From Cytophagales bacterium (GTDB taxonomy: Bacteria > Bacteroidota > Bacteroidia > Cytophagales > Spirosomataceae), in NCBI GenBank assembly GCA_024742395.1, contig JANSYO010000016.1, forward strand, positions 1 through 64,000: DNA of 64,000 nt, in the 5' to 3' direction. This document shows positions 1-9,595 of the stretch, piece by piece (within the stretch, counting starts at the first letter, position 1; every line of letters begins with the position of its first letter). Under the pieces are notes generated by a model. That model had not been told where the DNA came from. It ran no database searches and saw nothing but the letters and a program-made list of their open reading frames with translations. The position numbers and the translations under genes are program-made.

Positions 1-2522
1 CGATCATTGAAAGTGCTACTGGAAATACCTTTAACCCGACTGCACTTTCTGTAACCACCTGTTACAGAAGAAAAGTGATAGATGAATGTGGAACGGAGCT
101 GTACTCCAATATCTCCACCATAAACATTGTTGACGATCCTCAAGTCATCGTTTCTTCTGACAAAAACAACATTTGCTCTGGTGCAAGTTTTGAATTAACT
201 GCGACCATTTCCGGCGGAACGGGTACTTGCAGACTCATCTGGCAGAAAAATTCTAAGTCTTCTGCCGCGGGTTCATCCTTCTGGGAAGACATGGCCGGCT
301 CTGCCAATACTCTTTCTGTCACTGATTTAGAGAATACTTCAACTGAAAACATCTCTGTCTATTACCGGGCTATTTATGATTGTGATTTGACCAATTGCAA
401 TAAGGCTACTGCTGAGGCTATTGAAGTGGTAGTAGCACCTGTGGTGGCCAATGTGGTCACTGCTGATAAAAGCATCATCTGTGAAGGTGAAGAAGTGGTT
501 TTGACTTCTAATGGCTGTTTGGGTACTATTTCATGGTCAAATGGTTCTGTGCTTACTCAGCAAGCTGTATCACCTAGTTCTACGCAATATTTTGTGGCTA
601 CCTGTTCCGTTGCAGGCTGCTCTGAGATTGTGAAAGATTCTGTAGAGATTACCGTAAAACCAGGTGTGGCGGCTCCTACGTTAACTGCTACAACATCTGA
701 AATTTGCTTTGGTCAATCTTCTGAAATTACTGCTTCTGGTTGTACAGGCGATCTACTTTGGAGCACATCGGAGACTACGACTTCCATAACCGTTAGTCCT
801 ACTTCAGCGGTGGAATATTCTGTCACTTGCAGCCTCAATGGATGTACCAGTCCGGCAGCTAAAACTGCCATTACCGGTTATCCTGAATTAGTAGCCGGAA
901 GTATTTCCAGCTCTTCTGATATCAATTGTGCAGGATACAATCCACCTGAAATTAGTAGTACGGCTGCCGCTTCTGGTGGAAAAGGCGTTTTGAGCACATC
1001 TTGGGAATCAAGCGAAAATTGCTCTGCTCCTACTCCGACTTGGAATACTATTTCCGGTGCTAATGGCAATACTTATAATCCGATTGCTCTTTCTGTGACC
1101 ACCTGTTACAGAAGAAAAGTGGTAGATGAATGTGGAACGGTGGTATACTCCAATATCTCCACCATAAACATTGTAGATGATCCTCAAGTCATCGTTTCTT
1201 CTGACAAAAACAACATTTGCTCTGGTGAAAGCCTTGAACTAACTGCTGCCATTTCCGGCGGGACGGGTACTTGTAGCATCACCTGGCAGAAAAATTCTAA
1301 GTCTTCCGCCGCGGGTTCTTCCTTCTGGGAAGACATGGCCGGCTCGGCCAATACTCTTTCTGTCACTGATTTAGAGAACACTTCAACTGAAAACTTCTCT
1401 GTCTATTTCAGAGCTATCTATGATTGTGATTTGACCAATTGCAATAAAGCAACATCTGAGGCTATTGAGGTGGTGGTGGCACCTGTAGTGGCCAATGTGG
1501 TCACTGTTGATAAAAGCATCATCTGTGAAGGTGAAGAAGTGGTTTTGACTTCTTCCGGCTGTTTGGGTACTATTTCCTGGTCGAACGGTTCTGAGCTTGC
1601 ACAGCAAACGGTGAGCCCTACATCTACACAGTATTTTGCAGCTACCTGTTCCGTTGCAGGCTGCTCTGAGATTGTGAAGGATTCTGTAGAGATTACCGTA
1701 AAACCAGGTGTGGCCGCTCCTACGTTAACTGCTACAACATCTGAAATTTGCTTTGGTCAATCTTCAGAAATTACTGCATCTGGTTGTACAGGTGGTTTAC
1801 TGTGGAGCACATCGGAAACTACGACCTCAATAACCGTTAGTCCTACTTCTGTGGTGGAATATTCTGTCACTTGCAGCCTCAATGGATGTACCAGTCCAGC
1901 CGCTAAAATTACGGTTACAGGCTACCCTGAATTAGTAGCCGGAAGTATATCCAGCTCTTCTGATATCAATTGTGCAGGCTACAATCCACCTGAAATTAGT
2001 AGTACGGCCGCCGCATCTGGTGGAAAAGGCGTTTTGAGCACATTTTGGGAATCAAGCGAAAATTGCTCTACTCCTACTCCGACTTGGAATACTATTTCCG
2101 GTGCAACTGGAAATTCCTTTAACCCTACTGCTCTTTCTGTGACCACCTGTTACAGAAGAAAAGTGATAGATGAATGTGGAACGGAGCTGTACTCCAATAT
2201 CTCCACCATAAACATTGTAGACGATCCTAAAGTCATCGTTTCTTCTGACAAAAGCAGCATTTGCTCTGGTGAAAGCCTTGAACTAACTGCGGCCATTTCC
2301 GGCGGAACGGGTACTTGTAGCATCATCTGGCAGAAAAACACTAAGTCTTCCGCCGCGGGTTCATCCTTCTGGGAAGACATGACCGGCTCTGCCAATACTC
2401 TTTCTGTCACTGATTTAGAGAATACTTCAACTGAAAACATTTCTATCTATTACCGAGCTATCTATGATTGTGATTTGACCAATTGTAATAAGGCTACGGC
2501 TGAGGCTATTGAAGTGGTGGTA
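1..2522 (+). repeat. In-frame 1,044-bp tandem repeat (about 2.4 copies visible)
   Basis: The GTG-ATA/GTA-GAT-GAA-TGT-GGA junction occurs at 75, 1119 and 2163, exactly 1,044 bp (348 codons) apart. Copies are 75-1118, 1119-2162 and a partial third at 2163 to about 2522, where the sequence diverges after the EVVV codons. Bases 3-74 match the end of another copy upstream of the window. Copies differ at scattered positions, many of them synonymous. Confidence 0.95.
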
Positions 2523-5516
2523 CTGCCAACCAATGAAGTTATGGTAAATATTCAAGATACAACCATTTGCTCTGGCATCCCTGTACTTTTAAAGGCCAGT
2601 TCATGTGGAGGTAATTTGACATGGTCAGATGGGAATACGGTTTCTGAAAGAATTGTAAACCCCGAAGTAAGTACCAATTACACCGTTTCATGTACCGGAA
2701 CTTGCGGGACTTTCCAAAAAACGGTGAGCATAAAAGTTATACCTGGTTTGTCTAAGCCAGTTAATACCACTCCTTTTAGTGCCATTCAACCAAACACTTT
2801 GACTTTCTCTGCATCAGGAACAAACTTGAAATGGTATACTGCTGACCACCCCGATTCTTTGATTGCCGCCGCTCCTGAATTGTCAGAGAAAGGTGAGTAC
2901 ACCTATTGGGTAAGCCAATCCAATTCGACTTGCGAAAGTCCAAGGTTACAAATTGACGCGAAAATTTATCCTCAATTAAGCATTACTCAAGAACCATATG
3001 ATCAGTTTGACTGTGAAGGCAATTCTGTGAATTTTTTGGTGGAAGCAGAAGGAGCCGGAGATTTAGTATATCAATGGCAAAGAAAAAGACCGGGCGATAC
3101 AGATTTTGTGAATGTATATGACGAGGACGATGGAATTAAGAATGCACAGCAAAAAGCCATAAGAGTATCAGGAGCCGGTGGTAAAAACAACCCACACCTG
3201 ACACAATTCAGATGCATAGTAGGCGATTCTGTTTCCGTGGCCTATACCATCCCAAAAACTTTATATGCCAATGTGATTAACAGAACCTTACCCAATTTAA
3301 AGGCCTGTGTAGGTCAAGATTTTGACCTCAATCTAAGTGATTATTTAGAAGTGATAGGAAGTGTAACGGGATATCAATGGCAAGTCAGAGACGATGCAGC
3401 CGGTGAGTGGATTGACCTTCAGGATGACCCTACTTTGACCGGCACCAAAACAGCTTCATTGAAGTTTACGAATTTGCAAACATGGCGTTCTCGTAAATAC
3501 AGATGTAGAATATTCTTCAATACGGGCGGCTTTGAATGTATTGAAAATACAGACCAAACGCTGCTAAGAGTCGGAGAGTACCCGGAAAGACCTGCTGATC
3601 AAACTGTAGAATATTGCGAAGGGAGACCTACCAGAACTTTGAGCTTCAATGCGAAACCCAATAATGACCTCTGGTTTTCTTCTTTAGAAGCCTGGGATAC
3701 AGGATCTACCAGACCACCTAAACCTACTTCTGATAAGGCTGGAGTTTATACCTGGTGGTATGCCTCTGTTAACAATGAAGGCTGTGTTGGTCCAAAAGCC
3801 AGCTATACTGTAACCATACATCCGGCTCCTCCTGCCCCTGAAAATACCACACCAGCGGTGGTGGAATTAGGTGATACTTTGAGATTCTCTGCTAAAGGTC
3901 AGTACTTAAAATGGTTTAAAAGTAGAACAGGAAGAACCTTCAGTTTCAATAGCCCATTTTATGTAAAACCAGACTATTACACACATTATGTCTCTCAGGT
4001 GAGTCAATATGGATGTGAAGGCCCTCGAACCTTTATAGGGGCTGAAATAAAAAGTCCGTTTGGCATTAATGATGGATTAGAGGCTGTGGCCGATTGCGAA
4101 GGTAATTCCGTAAGATTTGAAGCCAACCAAGTGGGAATACCACCATTAGAGTATCAATGGCAAAGAAAAAGACCGGAAGACTCCACCTTTTTCACCTTAG
4201 AGAATGACACCTTAGACTATATCAGAATAAGTAATGTTGGCTCTCTTTTAGACCCTCATTTGAGCTTGTATAGAGTTGTAGTCACTGACTCCAACGATTC
4301 TTCATATGTATCGGATCCAATAACCCTTTATGTGAATGGCATATTGGGTAACATTGATAAAGCCTACTACTGCAGTGGTCAAATCTGGTCACCTGACACT
4401 ACAAACTTAGATTTCAGAGGTGAGGTGGAATACTATCAGTTACAAAAGCAAATCGGACGATCATGGATGGTGGTGGATTCAACAGATTCATTGGCTTTTA
4501 CTATCCATCATTTACAGGATACTCTAGATGGTGATTACCGTATCAGAGCCGTTTTTAAAGCCGAAAACGGAGCCTCCTGTGCCAGAAGTACTGATGAATT
4601 TCAATTTGACCGTGGCCTAATACCGGATTCATTAGGCACTAAAAATATGGATATCTGCCAATACGATTATCTATACAGAGGCCAATTAGACAGCACAGAA
4701 AATTCATACCGATGGCTATTCAGGGCTGACACCGTCTACAACTGGTTACTTGAAGATTCGCTTCAGTTCACCCTGGCAGAAGATACCACGCTTTGGTATT
4801 CTGTTGTCAATAAGTACGGTTGTTTCGGTGCCTTTGACTCTCTGAATATTCATGTAAAACCTGCTCCGGTTTTAGAAATCCAAAATCCTGTACTTACGTC
4901 CTGTAAATTAGAAGCCATTGAAAAACCCATTTGGCTCTCAGACCCTATGAATGTTCTGTATTTTGATGAGCAGTTAGACAGCTCTTTAGTGAAAGAAAGT
5001 GTATTGGTTTCAGATTCTGTACAAATCAGCCAGTACTGGATAGTAAAAACCGACAGCGGCGGTTGCCAAAGCCCCGCCATTCAGATTACTTTTGAAGTGA
5101 ATGACTGCAAAATGGAAGAAGACACTGTGGTGAATCTGACTGAAGAAAATGGGGAGAACGGCAAACAACTGAACCTCTCTGAGCATTCAGACGTTTATCA
5201 GCCGAACCCTTATGCTGAGAAACCAGAAACCTTTTTTAATTGGCGTCAGGAAGCAGTGAATACTCCGCAGTGCGACGTATTCCCAAATCCGGTTTCAAGA
5301 AATGAATCGATGAATATTCAGCTTAAAGGAGTGAGACCTGAAAATATTGACGTTTTGGACATTCAGGGAAGAAATATGGAGTATCGTGTTCTTTTTAAAG
5401 AAGAAACGAATCAAAAAATGGCGATTATGGCAAATCTTAACGAGGGAGTTTATATTTTAAGGGTTCGGGATGCAAAAGGTAACAGCTGCATTCAAAGAAT
5501 TGTACTCAAAAACTAA
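1..5516 (+). CDS. Giant T9SS-secreted repeat protein, 5'-truncated by the window edge
   Basis: The reading frame is open from base 3 and the first usable codon (GTG at 75) lies inside a repeat, so the true start is upstream; at least 1,837 residues are present. The N-terminal part is made of Ig/PKD-like modules rich in Cys, Ser and Thr, with recurring patterns such as ICSG, CEGEEV and WSNGS, and carries a 1,044-bp tandem repeat. From about base 2,520 the modules become non-repetitive but keep the same style. The last 80 or so residues (FPNPVSRNE, then VLDIQGR, then LNEGVYILRV) match the type IX secretion sorting domain (Por_Secre_tail family), which directs export across the outer membrane and surface attachment. 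Likely role, by inference: adhesin or gliding-type surface protein. No enzymatic domain is visible. It is followed by sulP after 22 bases. Confidence 0.88.
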   Translation, partial: IIESATGNTFNPTALSVTTCYRRKVIDECGTELYSNISTINIVDDPQVIVSSDKNNICSGASFELTATISGGTGTCRLIWQKNSKSSAAGSSFWEDMAGSANTLSVTDLENTSTENISVYYRAIYDCDLTNCNKATAEAIEVVVAPVVANVVTADKSIICEGEEVVLTSNGCLGTISWSNGSVLTQQAVSPSSTQYFVATCSVAGCSEIVKDSVEITVKPGVAAPTLTATTSEICFGQSSEITASGCTGDLLWSTSETTTSITVSPTSAVEYSVTCSLNGCTSPAAKTAITGYPELVAGSISSSSDINCAGYNPPEISSTAAASGGKGVLSTSWESSENCSAPTPTWNTISGANGNTYNPIALSVTTCYRRKVVDECGTVVYSNISTINIVDDPQVIVSSDKNNICSGESLELTAAISGGTGTCSITWQKNSKSSAAGSSFWEDMAGSANTLSVTDLENTSTENFSVYFRAIYDCDLTNCNKATSEAIEVVVAPVVANVVTVDKSIICEGEEVVLTSSGCLGTISWSNGSELAQQTVSPTSTQYFAATCSVAGCSEIVKDSVEITVKPGVAAPTLTATTSEICFGQSSEITASGCTGGLLWSTSETTTSITVSPTSVVEYSVTCSLNGCTSPAAKITVTGYPELVAGSISSSSDINCAGYNPPEISSTAAASGGKGVLSTFWESSENCSTPTPTWNTISGATGNSFNPTALSVTTCYRRKVIDECGTELYSNISTINIVDDPKVIVSSDKSSICSGESLELTAAISGGTGTCSIIWQKNTKSSAAGSSFWEDMTGSANTLSVTDLENTSTENISIYYRAIYDCDLTNCNKATAEAIEVVVLPTNEVMVNIQDTTICSGIPVLLKASSCGGNLTWSDGNTVSERIVNPEVSTNYTVSCTGTCGTFQKTVSIKVIPGLSKPVNTTPFSAIQPNTLTFSASGTNLKWYTADHPDSLIAAAPELSEKGEYTYWVSQSNSTCESPRLQIDAKIYPQLSITQEPYDQFDCEGNSVNFLVEAEGAGDLVYQWQRKRPGDTDFVNVYDEDDGIKNAQQKAIRVSGAGGKNNPHLTQFRCIVGDSVSVAYTIPKTLYANVINRTLPNLKACVGQDFDLNLSDYLEVIGSVTGYQWQVRDDAAGEWIDLQDDPTLTGTKTASLKFTNLQTWRSRKYRCRIFFNTGGFECIENTDQTLLRVGEYPERPADQTVEYCEGRPTRTLSFNAKPNNDLWFSSLEAWDTGSTRPPKPTSDKAGVYTWWYASVNNEGCVGPKASYTVTIHPAPPAPENTTPAVVELGDTLRFSAKGQYLKWFKSRTGRTFSFNSPFYVKPDYYTHYVSQVSQYGCEGPRTFIGAEIKSPFGINDGLEAVADCEGNSVRFEANQVGIPPLEYQWQRKRPEDSTFFTLENDTLDYIRISNVGSLLDPHLSLYRVVVTDSNDSSYVSDPITLYVNGILGNIDKAYYCSGQIWSPDTTNLDFRGEVEYYQLQKQIGRSWMVVDSTDSLAFTIHHLQDTLDGDYRIRAVFKAENGASCARSTDEFQFDRGLIPDSLGTKNMDICQYDYLYRGQLDSTENSYRWLFRADTVYNWLLEDSLQFTLAEDTTLWYSVVNKYGCFGAFDSLNIHVKPAPVLEIQNPVLTSCKLEAIEKPIWLSDPMNVLYFDEQLDSSLVKESVLVSDSVQISQYWIVKTDSGGCQSPAIQITFEVNDCKMEEDTVVNLTEENGENGKQLNLSEHSDVYQPNPYAEKPETFFNWRQEAVNTPQCDVFPNPVSRNESMNIQLKGVRPENIDVLDIQGRNMEYRVLFKEETNQKMAIMANLNEGVYILRVRDAKGNSCIQRIVLKN

Positions 5517-5538
5517 GAAACCTAAACACAAATAAGAC

Positions 5539-7743
5539 TTGCTTAAAAACTTAACAGATAATCTGGCACAGAACATATTTGCCGGTTTAGTCGTCTCCCT
5601 TATAGCTCTGCCACTTGGCCTCGGTTTGGCTCTGGCATCAGGAGCACCACCAGTGGCCGGAGTGATAGCAGCCATTGTAGGGGGCTTAATTGTTTCAATC
5701 ATAGGTGGTTCCAATGTGACAATCACGGGTCCGGGTAACGGTCTGGTGGTGGCCGTTTTAAGTGCCATTACTATATTGGGCGAAGGAGATATGTATCAGG
5801 GTTACCTCTACACTCTTGCAGCCATTATCATTTCGGGTGGTTTAATTACTGTTTTGGCTTTTGTCAATTTGGGGAAACTTTCCAATTTCTTCCCTTCCTC
5901 GGCTATTCAGGGAATGCTGGCGGCCATTGGTATCATCATACTTTCAAAACAGTTTCATATCATGGTGGGAAACCTGGACGCCCAGGGCTCACCACTTGAA
6001 TTGCTTTTTTCTATTCCTAAATCTCTCATTGAGTGTTTTAAAGACACAGAAAGACATGCGGCTGCTATTGCCGGTGTTAGCAGTTTGCTGATAATGGTCT
6101 TTTATTCACGAATCAGGAATAAGTATTTACAGCTCATACCCGCCCCCATGTGGATTGTCTTCCTTTCTGTAGGTGTAGCCTACTTTTATGCCAACAAGGC
6201 CGGTATGGATCATCCCATTAAGGAGGAGTTTTTGGTGAGTATCCCTGATAATGTTTTATCAAATTTCCCAACGCCCAACTTCTCAAAAGTATTTGATCCT
6301 CAGTTCCTTCTGGCCGTTTTCACTATCACCATGATTGCCAGTATTGAGTCATTACTTTCCATTAAGGCAGTTGATAAGCTTGACCCCAAAAGAAGACAAT
6401 CAAACGTCAGTAAAGATTTGAAGGCATTAGGTCTTGCTACTGTAGTTTCCGGATTTTTAGGTGGTCTGAATGTAGTAACTGTTATTGCCAGAAGCTCGGT
6501 TAACGTGAATAATAATGCCAGCAATCAGGTGTCAAACTTCTTCCATGCCCTGTTTTTGGTCATCTTTATTTTGCTTTTCAAAGACCAGCTCGAATACATT
6601 CCTTTCCCGGCGTTAGCGGCAATACTGGTGTACACAGGCTATAAATTGGCCTCGCCTACAATCATCCAAAAAATCAGAGATATAGGTAAAGAGCAGGTGC
6701 TTATTTTTCTGGTGACACTGATTACTACGCTACTAACCAGCCTTATAATTGGTATTGCTGTGGGAATTTTAACCACACTTTTGGTTCATATTATTTTAAC
6801 CAGAAACGTGAAACTGTTCTTCCAGAATTTCACTACGAATAATGTAGAACGTTACATTGAAGACGACGGAAAAATCCACATTACGGTGAAGCACTTTGCT
6901 TCCTTTGTAAACTTCTTCAGACTGAAACAAGTGCTAAGCGAGATAAGCCCTGAAGACAGAGTGGTGGTTGATTTTCTACAGTGTAATTTCGTAGATCACA
7001 CCGTCATGGAAAATCTGTGGGATTATGAACAGGTATTTGATAAAAACGGGGGTGAATTTGAAGTGGTAGGCTTAGACCTACATAGTGCCGAGAGCTCTCA
7101 CCCTTTTGCTTTGCGAACTGCCCTGAAGTATGTGCCTTTTGTGAAAGCTCCTGATTCTGTCACCAAAAGACAAAAAGAAGTGGGTGCCTTTATGAAAGAC
7201 CTGGGCTGGAGTTTTTACACGGAACATGATCATCACATGTTCTTTCTTCGGGATTTCAATTATTTCAGAACACGCCAGGTAGATCATCTTTACAATATTG
7301 GGAAAGACAAGACCAAAATCTTTAAACTCTTTGATATTGAATACTCAGAAGGTGCCTTTATTCTGGAGGAAGAATTGCATGCTACCATGCTGTATATCAA
7401 TACCCGAAAGAAAATTCCATCTTTCACACTTGACAAAGGAAACCTCTACGAGAAAATGCAATACCTGAGCGAGTATCGCGAAATCAAATTCAAGTCTTTC
7501 AGAGACTTTGCTCGTCGTTTCACGCTCAGAGGTGATGATATCAGGGGTATCAGAAGATTCTTTACAGACGAACTGGTCCTGTTTTTTGAAAGTAATAATT
7601 ACTATCATATTGAATCCAACGGAAAAGGCGGAATTTTGATCATGGATAAAGAACGCCATAGCGGAGTAGGCGAAATCAAAGCTATGGTAGATTTCGGAAT
7701 CAGACTCGAAAAACTAATTGATAAAGTACATTCTAAAAAGTAA
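5539..7743 (+). CDS. SulP-family anion transporter with STAS domain and extra C-terminal domain
   Basis: Inner-membrane transporter of the SulP/SLC26 family (sulfate, bicarbonate or other anions). The first ~420 residues contain many hydrophobic segments, including the family-typical N-terminal PLGLGLALASGAPP stretch and the GSNVTITGPGNG motif. A STAS-like domain follows at about 440-540 (VVVDFLQCNFVDHTVMENL). The last ~170 residues form an additional soluble domain I cannot name, so at 734 residues it is longer than usual. The start is TTG: an in-frame TAA lies at 5533-5535 and no ATG occurs for many codons. The substrate cannot be read from sequence; close spacing to the next small gene suggests an operon. 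Confidence 0.85.
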   Translation: MLKNLTDNLAQNIFAGLVVSLIALPLGLGLALASGAPPVAGVIAAIVGGLIVSIIGGSNVTITGPGNGLVVAVLSAITILGEGDMYQGYLYTLAAIIISGGLITVLAFVNLGKLSNFFPSSAIQGMLAAIGIIILSKQFHIMVGNLDAQGSPLELLFSIPKSLIECFKDTERHAAAIAGVSSLLIMVFYSRIRNKYLQLIPAPMWIVFLSVGVAYFYANKAGMDHPIKEEFLVSIPDNVLSNFPTPNFSKVFDPQFLLAVFTITMIASIESLLSIKAVDKLDPKRRQSNVSKDLKALGLATVVSGFLGGLNVVTVIARSSVNVNNNASNQVSNFFHALFLVIFILLFKDQLEYIPFPALAAILVYTGYKLASPTIIQKIRDIGKEQVLIFLVTLITTLLTSLIIGIAVGILTTLLVHIILTRNVKLFFQNFTTNNVERYIEDDGKIHITVKHFASFVNFFRLKQVLSEISPEDRVVVDFLQCNFVDHTVMENLWDYEQVFDKNGGEFEVVGLDLHSAESSHPFALRTALKYVPFVKAPDSVTKRQKEVGAFMKDLGWSFYTEHDHHMFFLRDFNYFRTRQVDHLYNIGKDKTKIFKLFDIEYSEGAFILEEELHATMLYINTRKKIPSFTLDKGNLYEKMQYLSEYREIKFKSFRDFARRFTLRGDDIRGIRRFFTDELVLFFESNNYYHIESNGKGGILIMDKERHSGVGEIKAMVDFGIRLEKLIDKVHSKK

Positions 7744-7749
7744 TAGACC

Positions 7750-7968
7750 TTGGCATTTGACTTCAAAAAATATCATGTAAGAGCCATGAACGCTTCCTCT
7801 GAGGAAGAAAAGGCTGAAATCAATAAAGAACTCAAAGAATTTTATGAGCAGCTTCCTGAAGATCAGAAAGCTGCTTTTAATGAAGAGTTACAGAGTTTTC
7901 TTATCAAAGAAATGGCCAATATCAAATCTGTTTATGACGGAGTGAAAGCCGGAGAAAACGAAAATTAA
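7750..7968 (+). CDS. Small acidic helical protein, unknown function
   Basis: A 72-residue highly charged protein (many Glu and Lys) predicted to be helical and soluble, without signal peptide or membrane segment. It starts with TTG at 7750, directly after an in-frame TAG at 7744-7746; the first in-frame ATG is at 7786 (residue 13). The reading begins MAFDFKKYHVRAMN and continues without a break, so I favour the TTG start, though the ATG cannot be excluded. It begins six bases after the stop of the SulP gene, suggesting co-transcription, and ends three bases before the convergent aldehyde dehydrogenase gene. I do not recognise the family. Confidence 0.6.
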   Translation: MAFDFKKYHVRAMNASSEEEKAEINKELKEFYEQLPEDQKAAFNEELQSFLIKEMANIKSVYDGVKAGENEN

Positions 7969-7971
7969 AGA

Positions 7972-9498
7972 TTACAGCTCAAACTTAATGCCCTGAGCCA
8001 GTGGCAATTCAGTACCATAATTAATGGTGCATGTTTGCCTACGCATATAGGTTTTCCAGGCGTCTGAGCCACTTTCGCGACCTCCACCGGTTTCTTTTTC
8101 GCCTCCAAAGGCTCCGCCAATCTCGGCACCTGAAGTTCCGATGTTCACATTGGCTATGCCACAGTCTGATCCATTGGCAGAAAGGAACTGCTCTGCCTGA
8201 CGCAGATTTAAGGAGAAAATAGCTGAAGACAATCCCTGAGGTACCTTGTTTTGAATGTCAATGGCCTCTTCCAATGTTTCGTATTTGACTAAATACAAAA
8301 TAGGGGCAAAAGTCTCGGTTTGCAGAATCGGCATATCTGCCTTTGCCTCAATGAGCGTAGGCAAAACATAACAGCCAGAATCGTAAACATCGCCTTCTAC
8401 CTGAGCATTGCCTACCAAAACATCTCCACCCTGGGCTTCTGCCTCCTTGATAGTGGCAAAATATTTCTCTACCGCATCGTGATCTATCAAAGGGCCTACA
8501 TGATTAGCAGAATCTAAAGGATCTCCAATTTTCAACTGACCGTAGGCTTTAACTAACCGCTCCTTTAAATCGTCGTAAACCGATGCATGCACTATCAGCC
8601 GGCGGGTAGAGGTACAACGCTGCCCGCAAGTACCTACGGCACCAAATACGATGGCCGGAATGGCCTGTTTCAGGTCTGCACTTTCTGTAAGTATGATGGC
8701 GTTATTGCCACCCAACTCTAACAAAGATTTGCCCAAACGGGCCGCCACATTCACTGCCACAGATTTACCCATAGCTACAGATCCCGTAGCCGAAAGCAAA
8801 TCTATGCCTTTATCTTTAGCCATGGCTTCGCCAATGACCCTATCGCCTACCACAAGGTTTGAAATTCCCTCAGGTAAATCATTTTCGTCAAGTACTTCTG
8901 CAAAAATTAGCTGGCAGGCCATTGCCGTAAAAGGCGTTTTCTCTGAAGGTTTCCAAATACAAACATTACCGCAAACCCAGGCCAGAGCCGTGTTCCAGGA
9001 CCATACGGCCACAGGAAAATTAAAAGCAGAGATGATGCCCACCACTCCCAGCGGATGCCACTGCTCCATCATGCGGTGTTGTGGTCTTTCTGAGTGCATT
9101 TGCAAGCCATACAGCTGCCGGGAAAGCCCTACTGCAAAATCACAAATATCGATCATTTCCTGTACTTCACCCAAGCCTTCCTGCAGGCTTTTGCCCATTT
9201 CGTAACTGACGAGTTCGCCTAAAGGCTGCTTGTGCTGCCTAAGTTTCTGGCCAAATTGCCTTACGACTTCTCCCCTCTCAGGAGCTGTCTTATTTCTCCA
9301 AAAAATAGCCGCTTCTCTGGCCGTTTTTACCACGGCCTCATAATCAGCCTGACTGGCTGCATAGACTTCGCCTATCTCCAAGCCATCTACGGGCGACAGA
9401 ATCGTCAGTTTGTCTCCTGTACCTGTAGTATGTACTCTACCGGTACTTACACCGGCATTATTCGTTTCTTTCTTTATTCTTTGAAGGAGTTCTTTCAT
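7972..9498 (-). CDS. Aldehyde dehydrogenase, ALDH7 type (L-2-aminoadipate-6-semialdehyde dehydrogenase)
   Basis: NAD-dependent dehydrogenase of about 508 residues. ELGGNNAII and GTCGQRCTSTRR match the antiquitin (ALDH7A1) subfamily, with the catalytic Cys near residue 295 in GQRC. Members oxidise aminoadipate semialdehyde to 2-aminoadipate in lysine breakdown. The ATG at 9496-9498 (MKELLQRI) is preferred over a TTG eight codons upstream. It is the last gene of a three-gene minus-strand cluster with the DUF1338 protein and saccharopine dehydrogenase, which supports this substrate over a generic aldehyde. The gap to the upstream gene is about 97 bases. It could in principle act on other semialdehydes. 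Confidence 0.88.
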   Translation of the reverse strand: MKELLQRIKKETNNAGVSTGRVHTTGTGDKLTILSPVDGLEIGEVYAASQADYEAVVKTAREAAIFWRNKTAPERGEVVRQFGQKLRQHKQPLGELVSYEMGKSLQEGLGEVQEMIDICDFAVGLSRQLYGLQMHSERPQHRMMEQWHPLGVVGIISAFNFPVAVWSWNTALAWVCGNVCIWKPSEKTPFTAMACQLIFAEVLDENDLPEGISNLVVGDRVIGEAMAKDKGIDLLSATGSVAMGKSVAVNVAARLGKSLLELGGNNAIILTESADLKQAIPAIVFGAVGTCGQRCTSTRRLIVHASVYDDLKERLVKAYGQLKIGDPLDSANHVGPLIDHDAVEKYFATIKEAEAQGGDVLVGNAQVEGDVYDSGCYVLPTLIEAKADMPILQTETFAPILYLVKYETLEEAIDIQNKVPQGLSSAIFSLNLRQAEQFLSANGSDCGIANVNIGTSGAEIGGAFGGEKETGGGRESGSDAWKTYMRRQTCTINYGTELPLAQGIKFEL

Positions 9499-9595
9499 GT
9501 GTTTTAATGCTAATAATTTCAATACTCACATCTCATGTTCATAGAAGTACCCGTGCTGTTTTTTACATTCAGCCTGAATAAATCGTCTGTTCATT

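Noticed and set aside
8651-9205. 184-codon open frame opposite the aldehyde dehydrogenase
   Set aside because: Antisense shadow of a strongly supported ALDH7 gene.
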